NCBI RefSeq assembly: GCF_002288305.1
Contig: NZ_CP016779.1
Location: forward strand, 930,001 to 994,000
DNA length: 64,000 nucleotides
Origin: Candidatus Nanopelagicus abundans
GTDB lineage: Bacteria; Actinomycetota; Actinomycetes; Nanopelagicales; Nanopelagicaceae
Direction: 5' to 3'
This document shows positions 34,615 through 43,333 of the stretch, one piece after another. Position 1 is the first letter of the stretch. The number at the start of each line of letters is the position of its first letter. The translations under genes were made by a program, and so were the position numbers. Below the pieces are notes generated by a model, which ran no database searches, had not been told where the DNA came from, and saw nothing but the letters and a program-made list of their open reading frames with translations.

Positions 34615-35643
34615 TTAACTAAAGCGAATTAACACCTTTATCTGCTCGCCAGCGATTGCAGTATTAAAAGCTTGCTGAGCCTGATCTTTTGGAAAAATTG
34701 CAGTCACAATCTCCTTTGCTTTAAATGAGGACTGGCTAATGATTTTAATTGAGTCATGGTAATCAGCAGGTAAGTATGTTGCCGAGCCTTGAATTCTAAT
34801 TTGATGATCTTGAATTATTGGAAGTGGCATAGTTACCTCCTTTGACGGAACTCCTACAATCATTACTGTTCCAGCCTTATCGGCGAGTGAAATTGCTTGT
34901 GAAACTGTTTGTTGAATTGCCACACAATCATAGACAACATCAATACTTTGCCCAACCGCTTGCCTAATATCACTTGGCAAGGTTTTACTTGCTGCATCAA
35001 ATACCAAATCGGCACCTATTTGTTTTGCTAAATTACGCTTTTTCTCAACTAGATCTGTCATCACTATTGTCTTGGCATTAAAATACTTAGCTGCATAAAG
35101 TGTTAGTAATCCGATTGTGCCACAACCTAAGATGGCAACAGTTTTACCGGTTAAATCTTTGCTGCCAATAAAAGAAAGCTTAACTGCGTGTACTGGTGTT
35201 GATAAAGGCTCAATCATGGCGGCGGCTTCATCTGAAAATGATTCAGGAACTTTATGAAATCTTGTCGCAGGTAGTGTCCAAAAATCTGCCATACCACCTT
35301 GGGTGTAACCACAACCAAAAAACTTTAAATTCTCACAAAGATTTTCTTGCCCACTATTACAATTCTTGCAATCCCAACATGGTAAATCTGGTTCTACCGT
35401 AACTCGATCCCCTACTAAAAAACCTTTAACATCAGGTGCAATCTCACGTATTACGCCAACTACTTCATGTCCTGGGTTATAAGGAACTGGAACAAATGGA
35501 TGATGTCCCTGAACTGCATGTATGTCAGAGCCACAAACGCCAGTTACAAGTGTCTGCGCAAGAATCTCACCAGCTTTAAGTGATGGTTTTTCTACCTCTT
35601 GCAAGGTAACGGTGTTAACACTTGTTGCGACTAGACGCTGCAT
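34615..35643 (-). CDS. Zinc-dependent medium-chain dehydrogenase (sugar alcohol type), first of three
   Basis: The 342-residue MDR protein has GVCGSDIHAVQGHHP, GHEVVG, CWDCKNCNSGQENLC (structural zinc) and Rossmann GCGTIG. The second strand ends in VMTDL, with Asp compatible with NAD. A good RBS (AAGAGGA) precedes the ATG, so this is likely the promoter-proximal gene of the three-gene unit. The upstream gap of about 120 bp is AT-rich and would hold the promoter; I see no clear operator. The three dehydrogenases may oxidise different polyols or act in sequence. Confidence 0.85.
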   Translation of the reverse strand: MQRLVATSVNTVTLQEVEKPSLKAGEILAQTLVTGVCGSDIHAVQGHHPFVPVPYNPGHEVVGVIREIAPDVKGFLVGDRVTVEPDLPCWDCKNCNSGQENLCENLKFFGCGYTQGGMADFWTLPATRFHKVPESFSDEAAAMIEPLSTPVHAVKLSFIGSKDLTGKTVAILGCGTIGLLTLYAAKYFNAKTIVMTDLVEKKRNLAKQIGADLVFDAASKTLPSDIRQAVGQSIDVVYDCVAIQQTVSQAISLADKAGTVMIVGVPSKEVTMPLPIIQDHQIRIQGSATYLPADYHDSIKIISQSSFKAKEIVTAIFPKDQAQQAFNTAIAGEQIKVLIRFS

Positions 35644-35766
35644 TTAATCCTCTTAACTAATTAATAATGGTTTAACTGATTTTACCCTGATGTTGAAGGG
35701 GTGGATAGTGCAAACTCTAATTAAATTTATATCCCACCACTGTTTTAGGTAAGGGCAGTTTTAAGG

Positions 35767-36879
35767 CTATGGAAGTGCTGGGGCTGAATCAAGCGTGAAT
35801 GTAAAAGTCTTTGTGCCCCCAGTTGGTAATTCAGCAACAATAACTACCTGATCACCCGGTGCATGAGATCTAATTCTAACAATTGCAGTTACTAGATCAT
35901 TAATTTTAAATCCATCAATTGTTTTAACAATTAAGCCAACACTCATTCCAGCCCGCTCAGCTGCTTTGCCAGCGGTAATGCCGGCAACTCTAGCTCCTAA
36001 GCCGGTATAGGTATTATCAAATGAAATACCCACAAGTGGTTTGGTTGATTTACCAGTAGCAATTAACTCATCAGCAATTCGCTTAGCTTGATTAAATGGA
36101 ATTGAAAAACCAAGGCCAATATTTCCGGCAGTTGCTGCAGCTGAACCAACAGTTGCAATTGCTGAATTAACACCAACAATTCGCCCTTGTGAATCAACTA
36201 ATGGTCCACCTGAATTACCTGGATTAATCGCTGCATCCGTTTGAATCGCATCCATAAAACTTTCAGCACTTAACGATCCAGTAGTTACTGGTCGATTAAG
36301 AGCTGAGACAATTCCACTAGTTACTGTGCCAGAAAGACCTAACGGTGAACCAAAAGCAATTACTGGATCACCAATTGAAAGAGATGATGAGTTTCCAATT
36401 GCGATCTCAGGTAGATTTCCTTTTTTAATTGAAATGATTGCAAGATCATAATCAGAGTTTCGCCCAATAATTGTTGCTGGTAGGACATCTCCATTATTTA
36501 GCTCAACTTCGATCTGTCCTGAAACAGCTGCTGTTTCAATAACATGGTTATTGGTGATAATGAATGAATTATTTGCATTTGATTTATATATTGAGCCAGA
36601 ACCAGTTCCACTACCGCTGGCTGCAGTTACCTCAATTGAAACTACTGAAGGTGAAACTAGTTGAGCAATACTTTTAACATTGGCACCAGTAGCGCCAATA
36701 TCAATAGCGCTGCGCCCCTTGGGACAACTGCCATTACTTGAAATATACAAAGCTTTTGTCTTGTTATCCACGCAGGCTTTAACTACTGGTGTAGTAAAAG
36801 GGTTTGCGATTGCAAAGCCACCAACTACGGTAGCGCCCAAGATGAATCCGGTTAAGATTTTAAAAGCTGTGCTTTTCAT
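35767..36879 (-). CDS. htrA: HtrA/DegP-like secreted serine protease with PDZ domain
   Basis: The 370-residue protein starts with an N-terminal signal or anchor helix (TAFKILTGFILGATVVGGFAI). A short module follows with two Cys (KACVDNKTKALYISSNGSCPKG), then a trypsin-like S1C domain with His in TNNHVIETAA, Asp in NSDYDLAII and Ser in NPGNSGGPL. A C-terminal PDZ domain ends the protein. Extracytoplasmic quality control is the usual role. The Cys-bounded module between anchor and protease is not a standard HtrA part. The gene is downstream of the MFS gene in the same direction (57 bp). Confidence 0.9.
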   Translation of the reverse strand: MKSTAFKILTGFILGATVVGGFAIANPFTTPVVKACVDNKTKALYISSNGSCPKGRSAIDIGATGANVKSIAQLVSPSVVSIEVTAASGSGTGSGSIYKSNANNSFIITNNHVIETAAVSGQIEVELNNGDVLPATIIGRNSDYDLAIISIKKGNLPEIAIGNSSSLSIGDPVIAFGSPLGLSGTVTSGIVSALNRPVTTGSLSAESFMDAIQTDAAINPGNSGGPLVDSQGRIVGVNSAIATVGSAAATAGNIGLGFSIPFNQAKRIADELIATGKSTKPLVGISFDNTYTGLGARVAGITAGKAAERAGMSVGLIVKTIDGFKINDLVTAIVRIRSHAPGDQVVIVAELPTGGTKTFTFTLDSAPALP

Positions 36880-36936
36880 TTAACTCCCTAAGCCCCTGAT
36901 AGTAAGAGGTATTTCTTGAAATTTCCTGTGAGAAAC

Positions 36937-38160
36937 CTAATTATTTGATGAATCTTCATAACTCATATTTCTCACATCCGCGCTTAAAAGCGGAAGTGAG
37001 ATTGCTAATACTGATATTACAATCAAAATATATATCAGGTTATCAATGCCAATTAGCAAAGAGATAGGCGCTGCAATTGCAAGGCCGATAGGTTTAAAAA
37101 CTAATGCCCCCATGGCATCAAAGGATGAAACTCTAGAGAGTGCATCCCTAGGCACCATACGGTGTAGCGCGGTATACCAAAGGGTTCCCCATAAATCTAA
37201 AGTAATACCAAAAAAGAATGCACAAATTGAAACAACTAAAAGAGATTGTGGTTTAGCGAGAGAGAACATGTAAAAACAAAGAGTAAAGGATGAGATTTGT
37301 AAAAATCTTATTGGGTATTTTGGTTTTATTTTCATTGCCAGTAAGGCTCCAACTACTAAGCCAGCTGATTCTGCAGTAATAACTATTGACCAAGATTTAG
37401 CTCCATTAAAATGCTCAAGTGCTACTAGCGGGCCTAGCACATTTTCAGCTGCTGCCCAACACATAACAATAAATGAAAATGAAACTACAACAATTACAAT
37501 CCAATTAAAGGACTTAAATACTCGCCAGCCGTCTATGAAATCCTTGATCATGGTATTTGTATTATTTGCCATTGGAGGGGTTAAGTGGCTTAAGGTTGAA
37601 ACTAATATTCCCGCGATAACAAAGGATGCAGCATCAATTCCTAAGGTAATAGCTGCTCCGTAGGTATCAATTAAAATTCCAGCAGATGCTGCTCCTAAAA
37701 TTAACCCCGCGTTAGCTGCTAAGGAGTTAATTGCATTTGCTTTCTGTAATCCCGCCTCTGGCACAATCGAGGGCATGATTCCAGTAAATGCTGGCCAGAA
37801 TATGCCGGATAAAATTCCATAGCAGCCATTAACAATTAATAAGACCGCGACCGGCACATCACCGGTAGCAAAGTAGAAGACTTGAATAAATAAAATTAGC
37901 CCAGCTAAAGTGTCAGTTAAACCAACCATCTTGGCCCGGCCGTATTTATCGGCAATCACTCCACCAAATGGCACCATTAAAATAAACATCGCACTGGTAA
38001 CACCAAGAGTTAAACCTAAAAGATTAGCTGAGCCATTGGGCAAGGCCAAGATGCCAAAAGCTAAAGCAATTGGGCTCATGCCATTACCGTAATTTGAGAT
38101 AAACCTTGCGATAAAAAACTTCTTAGCGTGTGGTTGGGCTAATACTTGGCTAATCTCCAT
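36937..38160 (-). CDS. MFS transporter
   Basis: I choose the ATG at 38160 (MEISQVLAQPHAKKF..., 407 residues), which follows AGGAAA and overlaps the S51 peptidase stop by 11 bp. In-frame starts at 38181 and 38271 lie inside the peptidase gene. The protein has 12 predicted helices, the MFS motif A GVIADKYGRAKMVG between helices 2 and 3, and resembles the enterobactin-exporter-like/multidrug MFS group. The substrate is unknown. It forms a unit with the S51 peptidase gene. Confidence 0.85.
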   Translation of the reverse strand: MEISQVLAQPHAKKFFIARFISNYGNGMSPIALAFGILALPNGSANLLGLTLGVTSAMFILMVPFGGVIADKYGRAKMVGLTDTLAGLILFIQVFYFATGDVPVAVLLIVNGCYGILSGIFWPAFTGIMPSIVPEAGLQKANAINSLAANAGLILGAASAGILIDTYGAAITLGIDAASFVIAGILVSTLSHLTPPMANNTNTMIKDFIDGWRVFKSFNWIVIVVVSFSFIVMCWAAAENVLGPLVALEHFNGAKSWSIVITAESAGLVVGALLAMKIKPKYPIRFLQISSFTLCFYMFSLAKPQSLLVVSICAFFFGITLDLWGTLWYTALHRMVPRDALSRVSSFDAMGALVFKPIGLAIAAPISLLIGIDNLIYILIVISVLAISLPLLSADVRNMSYEDSSNN

Positions 38161-38875
38161 TAAATCTAATTTCCTGTCCATGTGAAAATTGCGCCTCGGG
38201 AGATCCCTTAAGCATATGAAGTTTAGCCTGTCCATAAACTTGCCAAAAATCTGTTCCGCCTCGTTTAACAATTGCAGTTAACTCATCAATACCAATTAAA
38301 ATCGAATCATCTGGCACATGCATTAACAACTTGGCGGCGCTTTCTGGAATCCATTTAAAAAACTTATTAAAGTGCGGGATCACTCTTATATTTGGAATTA
38401 GATCAAGCCCTGTCGTTGGCTCTGCCCTGCTTAATCTAAAATTTGGGATTTGGGATGATAAAACCATCGCCCCCGCACTGCAACCGGCTAATGAGGCCCC
38501 ACTTTGCCAATTCTTAACTATCGCCTGCCAAATTGGTGTATCAATTAAAGTCTTAGCTAAATAATGTGGATCTCCCCCTGACATATAAATAAGTGCGCCA
38601 TTACTAATTTGATTTACAAAATCCATGTTCTGAGCATCATCTCGGGTATAGATAGGCAGGAATAGTGGCTTAGCACCAATAGCTTGTGCTTGTTTTTGCC
38701 CTAAATCTCTCCAATACTCAAGGCGGGAGTCACTTTCTTGAGCTGCTGCAGTTGGTATTTGGATATAGATATTTTCCTTACCATTTTTAATGCCATCTTC
38801 TAGTAAAGATTTTTCAAACTCTGCCATCACAGGTAAGTACTCACCGGAACCAACTAATGCAAGTGAGCCATTCAT
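38150..38875 (-). CDS. Peptidase S51 / type 1 glutamine amidotransferase-like protein
   Basis: The 241-residue protein has the nucleophile elbow LAGCSAGAMVLSS (Ser about residue 134) and the preceding YMSGGDPHYLAKTL segment. Both belong to the S51 family (aspartyl dipeptidase PepE and cyanophycinase). It lacks a signal peptide. The family cleaves Asp-X or related dipeptides, or cyanophycin; I cannot choose between them. It is followed by the MFS gene with an 11 bp overlap, so a peptide or amino-acid export pairing is conceivable but unproven. Confidence 0.82.
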   Translation of the reverse strand: MNGSLALVGSGEYLPVMAEFEKSLLEDGIKNGKENIYIQIPTAAAQESDSRLEYWRDLGQKQAQAIGAKPLFLPIYTRDDAQNMDFVNQISNGALIYMSGGDPHYLAKTLIDTPIWQAIVKNWQSGASLAGCSAGAMVLSSQIPNFRLSRAEPTTGLDLIPNIRVIPHFNKFFKWIPESAAKLLMHVPDDSILIGIDELTAIVKRGGTDFWQVYGQAKLHMLKGSPEAQFSHGQEIRFNGD

Positions 38876-38957
38876 ATTGCAATGCTAGGTCAAAAGATGC
38901 GCTATTGCCACATTATTAATCTTTATCAGTATTATCAATAAAACCGCCCAATTCTTG

Positions 38958-38963
38958 TATGAT
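38958..38963 (+). promoter_or_regulatory. Putative -10 box of the 38971 gene (leaderless)
   Basis: TATGAT stands 7 nt before the ATG at 38971. No SD sequence is visible. Confidence 0.45.
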
Positions 38964-38970
38964 ATGAAGC

Positions 38971-39342
38971 ATGGATGAAAAAGAACTAATTAATATCTGG
39001 AATCAACAACGGGTGATTAGAGTTAAATCTCAATTAGCCCCAACTGTATTACTCTCTGCCGTGCTAGCACTCGCTGCTACTGGCAACCTAAATAACAGCA
39101 CAGATTTGACCCTAAAATTATTTGTGATTGGCTTAGTAGCCTCTGGCGGAGTTTTCTCAGTCACCGCGATGCTAGCGGCTATTGAAGATAGTCTTTCAGT
39201 GGTCAAAGCACTAAAAAAGCTTAAATTAGTATCGCCGGTAGGAGCAGGAATTATTGGTTCAGCTTCGCGGCTTAAAATCCTTGGCGGCCTATTTGTGCTG
39301 ATGAGTAGTTTTAACTTTGTTGTGCTTTTAGCTTATTTATAA
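38971..39342 (+). CDS. Hypothetical three-helix membrane protein, 123 aa
   Basis: The product has a short charged N-terminus (MDEKELINIWNQQRVIR) and three hydrophobic segments (about 22-37, 46-68, 100-122), with a basic loop (KALKKLKLVSPVG). It is monocistronic, divergent from the S51 gene, and has a TATGAT box before its start. A perfect AGCTTA/TAAGCT palindrome overlaps its 3' end (39330-39345). I recognise no family. Confidence 0.6.
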   Translation: MDEKELINIWNQQRVIRVKSQLAPTVLLSAVLALAATGNLNNSTDLTLKLFVIGLVASGGVFSVTAMLAAIEDSLSVVKALKKLKLVSPVGAGIIGSASRLKILGGLFVLMSSFNFVVLLAYL

Positions 39343-39360
39343 GCTACTTCTTTAGCTATA

Positions 39361-39394
39361 GAAGTTAGGCGTAGAAGTTAGGCGTAGAAGTTAG
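39361..39394. repeat. 13-bp tandem repeat, 2.6 copies
   Basis: GAAGTTAGGCGTA occurs at 39361-39373 and 39374-39386, followed by a partial copy GAAGTTAG. It lies directly after the 3' end of the transglycosylase gene and reaches its stop codon. It is probably a replication-slippage tract. Confidence 0.8.
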
Positions 39395-39987
39395 TACCAG
39401 CGCGATCTTTTAAACTTGCTCCATGCTTTGCAAGGGCTGTCATAGCGCTCGTTAATATATTTTAATCCCCAACTAATTTGAGTAACTGGGTTAGTGCGCC
39501 AATCAGTTCCAACTATCTCCATTTTGGTGGCTGGCAGTGCTTGGGCAATTCCATGGGCGCCAGAGACTTTATTTCTAGCCTTGTAATTCCAATGACTCTC
39601 TTTTGTCCAAAGTTTATTAAGGCATGAGTACTGCTCCTCACCCCATTGATATTTTTCAGCGATTAAAGCTTTTGCCACCTGCTTTGCCCCTTGTGGCTCA
39701 CGAGCTAACTCAACCTGGCGGATAGCTAGGGAGAGCAGGGCCATGGTGGAGGCATCAACATTTTTAACGCCATCTAACTCTAAAAGGGATGGGGTGGTAT
39801 CAGCTGGCAGATCAGATTCAGAGGCAGGTTGGGGGGTAGTGGCCTCACTTGGGATGGTGACATAAAACTGCATGTTGGCGGAGGCGGAGGTTGGCTCAAC
39901 TACCATCATGAAGAAGGCCATGGCGGCGGCATAAAAGGAAAGACGGCGGACTTTGCCAGTCGGGATTTGGGCAACGAGAATCTTCAT
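39391..39987 (-). CDS. Secreted lytic-transglycosylase-like protein
   Basis: I place the start at the ATG at 39987 (MKILVAQIPTGKVRR...), which is preceded by GGAAGGTGGG. A frame extension to 40026 lacks an RBS. The 198-residue product has a signal peptide (SFYAAAMAFFMMVVEPTSASA, with AxA cleavage), a linker, and a C-terminal SLT-like domain: CLNKLWTKESHWNYKARN with the catalytic Glu, GAHGIAQALP, and WGLKYINERY. Family members cut peptidoglycan glycan strands or resuscitate cells. Its long leader has two competing hairpins (see the entry at 40016-40064). Confidence 0.87.
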   Translation of the reverse strand: MKILVAQIPTGKVRRLSFYAAAMAFFMMVVEPTSASANMQFYVTIPSEATTPQPASESDLPADTTPSLLELDGVKNVDASTMALLSLAIRQVELAREPQGAKQVAKALIAEKYQWGEEQYSCLNKLWTKESHWNYKARNKVSGAHGIAQALPATKMEIVGTDWRTNPVTQISWGLKYINERYDSPCKAWSKFKRSRWY

Positions 39988-40015
39988 CACCACACCCACC
40001 TTCCTTTTTAGCGTC

Positions 40016-40064
40016 AAAACTGCCACCTGGCAGCTCTTATGACCTGGTTAGGGTGTCAGCCAGG
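40016..40064 (-). promoter_or_regulatory. Leader with mutually exclusive hairpins before the transglycosylase gene
   Basis: On the minus strand CCTGG (forward 40060-40064) can pair with CCAGG at 40043-40047 to give one hairpin. Alternatively it can pair with CCAGG at 40026-40030, which would break a second hairpin CTGCC-AGGT-GGCAG (40020-40033) that is followed by TTTT. This resembles a small transcription-attenuation switch. The remaining leader to 40195 shows no riboswitch class I recognise. Confidence 0.4.
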
Positions 40065-40195
40065 GGTGGGCAGGGCAACTTTATCTGGGCGTGTGGCGCG
40101 ATTATGTTTATATTCACAGCCTTTTTAAATACTAAAACCGCAGGTCAGAAAGTGGAAAGTCTGATTTATCCGTTATGTCGCAGCAGGGGGTAAAT

Positions 40196-41548
40196 CTAAC
40201 TTGTGAAGTTAATTGGCTCCTCAAGCAGCTCAGTTACTAAGGCTGCTATTTGCGAGCGCTCGCTCCTAGTCAGGGTGATATGGGCAAAGAGCGGGTGACC
40301 TTTTAAGGATTCAACCACAGCAACGACCCCATCATGGCGGCCAACTCGAAGGTTATCTCGCTGGGCAATGTCATGGGTTAGCACTACTCGAGAGCCTTGG
40401 CCAATTCGAGATAGCACGGTGAGTAAAACACCGCGTTCAAGGGATTGGGCTTCATCAACAATTACAAATGAGTCGTGCAGGGAGCGGCCCCTGATATGGG
40501 TCAATGGCAAAACCTCAATAAGCCCACGTTCTACTACCTCATCAATTACCTGCTGGCTAACTAACGCTCCTAAGGTGTCAAAGACTGCTTGGGCCCAAGG
40601 TGACATCTTTTCATTTTCAGTTCCAGGCAGATATCCAAGCTCTTGGCCACCAACTGCATAAAGTGGGCGAAAGATAACTACCTTTTTATGTAGTCGCTTT
40701 TCTAAAACAGCATCAAGGCCAGCTGAAAGGGCTAGGGCGCTTTTACCGGTACCAGCCCGCCCGCCAAGTGAGATTATTCCGATCTCAGGATCTAACAAAA
40801 TATCTAATGCAACTCGTTGTTCAGCGCTTCTCCCATGTAATCCAAAGGCTGCTCGATCTCCCCGCACTAATTGCAGATGCTTATCTGGAGTTACTCTCGC
40901 TAGAGCGCTGCCTTTTTCAGAGTGTAAAACAATTCCAGTATGGCAGGGATGAGTTTTTGCTAACTCATGAATGATTCGATCTTTTTCATATAAGGAATCA
41001 ATAATTGTGGAGCCAACACTCTCCTCCACCATGCCAGTCCAACCGCTACTACTTGCGAGTTCTGCTCGATACTCCTGCGCTTCAACTCCTACCGAGGATG
41101 CTTTAACCCGTAGTGGTAAATCTTTGGTAACTAATACAACCTTGCGGCCATCTGCCATTAGGTTTTTAGCGATCGCTAAAATTCTTGAATCATTTGAACC
41201 ATCTCGCAAAAAGCCTGCTGGTAGCTTTGAAACATCAGAGTGGTTTAACTCAACTGATAATGAGCCACCAACATCATTAATACTAATTGGGTGATCTAAT
41301 CGACCACTTTTCACACGTAATTCATCAAGGCTGCGAAGGGCGGCTCTGGCGAAGTAGCCAAGATCTGGGTGATCTCGCTTAGTTTCTAACTCACCGATTA
41401 CAGTAATTGGAATTATTACCTCATGCTCAGCAAATCTAGAAAGTGCTATTGGATCAGCTAGCAGCACGCTGGTATCTAAAACATATGTAATTCGAGCAGG
41501 ATTTGATTGGGTATTTACTGACTTTAAGACAATAGACTCACTGGCCAA
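40196..41548 (-). CDS. phoH: PhoH-like protein with N-terminal PIN domain (PhoH2 type)
   Basis: The 450-residue protein has a PIN-type RNase domain in the first 150 residues ([44 protein letters not shown]) and a C-terminal PhoH ATPase with [13 protein letters not shown] and [11 protein letters not shown]. Such PIN-PhoH proteins are RNA helicase-RNases in mycobacteria. The start appears to be TTG at 41548, because a stop codon stands directly upstream in frame. About 200 bp separate it from the next gene downstream. Confidence 0.92.
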   Translation of the reverse strand: MASESIVLKSVNTQSNPARITYVLDTSVLLADPIALSRFAEHEVIIPITVIGELETKRDHPDLGYFARAALRSLDELRVKSGRLDHPISINDVGGSLSVELNHSDVSKLPAGFLRDGSNDSRILAIAKNLMADGRKVVLVTKDLPLRVKASSVGVEAQEYRAELASSSGWTGMVEESVGSTIIDSLYEKDRIIHELAKTHPCHTGIVLHSEKGSALARVTPDKHLQLVRGDRAAFGLHGRSAEQRVALDILLDPEIGIISLGGRAGTGKSALALSAGLDAVLEKRLHKKVVIFRPLYAVGGQELGYLPGTENEKMSPWAQAVFDTLGALVSQQVIDEVVERGLIEVLPLTHIRGRSLHDSFVIVDEAQSLERGVLLTVLSRIGQGSRVVLTHDIAQRDNLRVGRHDGVVAVVESLKGHPLFAHITLTRSERSQIAALVTELLEEPINFTS

Positions 41549-41678
41549 TTTCTATCATCGCAATCTGTTTAGTTGTGCTCGGAGTATTGGAAGATAGGTA
41601 AAAGGTAAATTATGAACCTTAAGATTTTGTGCCGACACGCAAGGGGTAAAGGTTAAGTTTAAATTAAGAGTTTGCCCG

Positions 41679-41975
41679 TTAGCGCCCTTTTGCCACCGAA
41701 CGCTCTATCCAAATTGAGGCAACTGGCAAAGTTCCGGCAAGTAAAAATAAAGCGGTAGCAAGTAAGGATTTTCGCTGCTTAAAACAAAGGTGAAGAGCGG
41801 CTAAAAGATAGATTGGATAGGTAAAGCCATGCACGATTGGTATCCAGATGAAGCGTTCATAAAAGCTCTCATCAGATACTAGGTACTTAGCTGGCATATA
41901 TAGGAACCACAAAAGTAGTGACATTACGCCAGCCCAAATTGCCATTACTCGAAACCTAATTATTACACCACTCAC
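41679..41975 (-). CDS. DUF3817-like small membrane protein
   Basis: The 98-residue protein has three to four membrane helices and the HGFTYPIYLLAALHL segment typical of DUF3817 (YdzA-type) integral membrane proteins. The start overlaps the SURF1 stop by 4 bp (41972-41975), so the two are translated together. Function unknown. Confidence 0.8.
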   Translation of the reverse strand: MSGVIIRFRVMAIWAGVMSLLLWFLYMPAKYLVSDESFYERFIWIPIVHGFTYPIYLLAALHLCFKQRKSLLATALFLLAGTLPVASIWIERSVAKGR

Positions 41976-42697
41976 TTTTTACCCCTTACTTTTGTGACAG
42001 CTGCTACCACTGGCTTTGGAGATCTAAATTGAGGAAATAATGGTGCTATTAAAAGTAGCAAAGCCATGAACCACCACACTACAACGTATGAGATATGTTG
42101 CCAATAAAATCCTGGAATCTTCTGGGATAACTGCGGTGATGGAATCGGTGTAATATTATTTTTTACATTACTAGCCACTTTTTCCGTCTGCAGAATAATA
42201 TATCCATCATATAAAAATGGATTTTCTTTACTTACAACTAATGAAGGATCTATTCGGGGTAATTGCCCAAGCTTGGCAAAGGCTCGGTCAACATTTTGTC
42301 TTGGATATAACCGGCCAGTGATCGCAACTGATGAGTTAATTACCTCTGGTGAGTTTTTTGCAATTTCGCGCACCACCAATATTCCATGGCCGGTACTTAA
42401 CTTTAGTAATCTGACATCTAAATCAACAATTTCTTCTGGCTCTATTTTTTGATCCAGTGCAACATAACTATTTGTGTAATTACCAGAGGCTGAAACAATT
42501 CGATTAACCGCTTTTATCGGCATATTCTTACCAGCGGAGGAGACTTTATCTAATGAAATTAGAGGTTGATCTGGTGTTGGCGCACTTTGCTCATTCATAT
42601 CCTGAGCACGATGTAGTTGCCACATACCAAGTTCAAAGCTGGTATAGATTAAAAGTAGCCAGGTAATTACTACTAATAATTTCTTTGCTACCTTCAT
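41972..42697 (-). CDS. SURF1 family cytochrome oxidase assembly protein
   Basis: The 241-residue protein has an N-terminal membrane helix (LLVVITWLLLIYTSFELGMWQLHRAQDM), an extracytoplasmic SURF1 domain with VSASGNYTNS, VVREIA and VAITGRLYP, and a second membrane helix near the C-terminus (HISYVVVWWFMALLLLIAPLF). SURF1 helps assemble heme-copper oxidases. It lies between a small single-span membrane gene and the DUF3817 gene. No oxidase subunit genes are in the window. Confidence 0.88.
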   Translation of the reverse strand: MKVAKKLLVVITWLLLIYTSFELGMWQLHRAQDMNEQSAPTPDQPLISLDKVSSAGKNMPIKAVNRIVSASGNYTNSYVALDQKIEPEEIVDLDVRLLKLSTGHGILVVREIAKNSPEVINSSVAITGRLYPRQNVDRAFAKLGQLPRIDPSLVVSKENPFLYDGYIILQTEKVASNVKNNITPIPSPQLSQKIPGFYWQHISYVVVWWFMALLLLIAPLFPQFRSPKPVVAAVTKVRGKK

Positions 42698-42712
42698 ATT
42701 TTGATCTTAAAA

Positions 42713-42850
42713 TTACTCTTGATCTTTGCGATCAATTAATCTTTTATACCGGCGATAAAAATTAACCAATAAAAGCGTGGTGGCAAGGGTTAAAAAAATC
42801 ATAGTTAGTGAGCCAGCAACGCCCATATCAAAGCTTTTTACCTCATCCAT
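42713..42850 (-). CDS. Small single-span membrane protein, 45 aa
   Basis: The frame from ATG at 42850 encodes MDEVKSFDMGVAGS... with one hydrophobic helix (about 10-30) and a basic tail (FYRRYKRLIDRKDQE). It fits the positive-inside rule. It is co-directional with SURF1, 15 bp upstream. It is too short for usual gene callers. An accessory role for SURF1 or cytochrome oxidase is possible, but only its position supports this. Confidence 0.55.
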   Translation of the reverse strand: MDEVKSFDMGVAGSLTMIFLTLATTLLLVNFYRRYKRLIDRKDQE

Positions 42851-42903
42851 TTTTACACCCCGTATCTAGAAGATAAGCCTACTTAGGCTGGGTCATATCG
42901 CTC

Positions 42904-42909
42904 TACACT
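42904..42909 (+). promoter_or_regulatory. Putative -10 box of the DUF4307 gene (leaderless)
   Basis: TACACT is followed by 7 nt and the GTG at 42917. No SD sequence is visible. Confidence 0.5.
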
Positions 42910-42916
42910 TATCCAT

Positions 42917-43321
42917 GTGACTCATCCCAAAGTGCTCGCATCTGCACATCTGCGCCAGCGTTATGGCATTAAAGAGGAAAACCGAAGCTGGCTTTGGCCT
43001 GCAGTGATTTCTCTCATTGCTGCTATCACCTGGTTTATTTGGAGTGGTCTTAATGCTGCTAACCCTGACGTTAGATATGAGTTACTTTCATTTGAAGTAG
43101 TTAATGATCAGAGTATTTCAGTTACATATTCAATTTTGGTAAAAGATATAAATATTGATCACAGCTGTTCAATAGTGGCTAGAGATATTGATAAAAATAC
43201 TATTGGTGAAATCTCTGATCTAATGCCAGCCACATCACTTAAATCAGGGACTAACACCCGCACTATTGAGATTGCTACTCGTCTTCCTGCTGTTAATGCA
43301 GGAATTACTAGTTGCCAGTAA
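42917..43321 (+). CDS. DUF4307 membrane-anchored protein
   Basis: The 134-residue protein starts at GTG. It has a short cytoplasmic arm (ASAHLRQRYGI), one transmembrane helix (WLWPAVISLIAAITWFIWSG) and an extracytoplasmic domain with two Cys (HSCSIVAR and the C-terminal SCQ) that might form a disulfide. Location 12 bp before greA is the standard DUF4307-greA arrangement of actinobacteria (Rv1081c-Rv1080c in M. tuberculosis). Function unknown. Confidence 0.85.
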   Translation: MTHPKVLASAHLRQRYGIKEENRSWLWPAVISLIAAITWFIWSGLNAANPDVRYELLSFEVVNDQSISVTYSILVKDINIDHSCSIVARDIDKNTIGEISDLMPATSLKSGTNTRTIEIATRLPAVNAGITSCQ

Positions 43322-43333
43322 CATTCACCCCTT

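Noticed and set aside
40016-40195. c-di-AMP (ydaO) riboswitch before the transglycosylase gene
   Set aside because: The conserved GGGGGAACC and GGGGTGAATC elements are not present.
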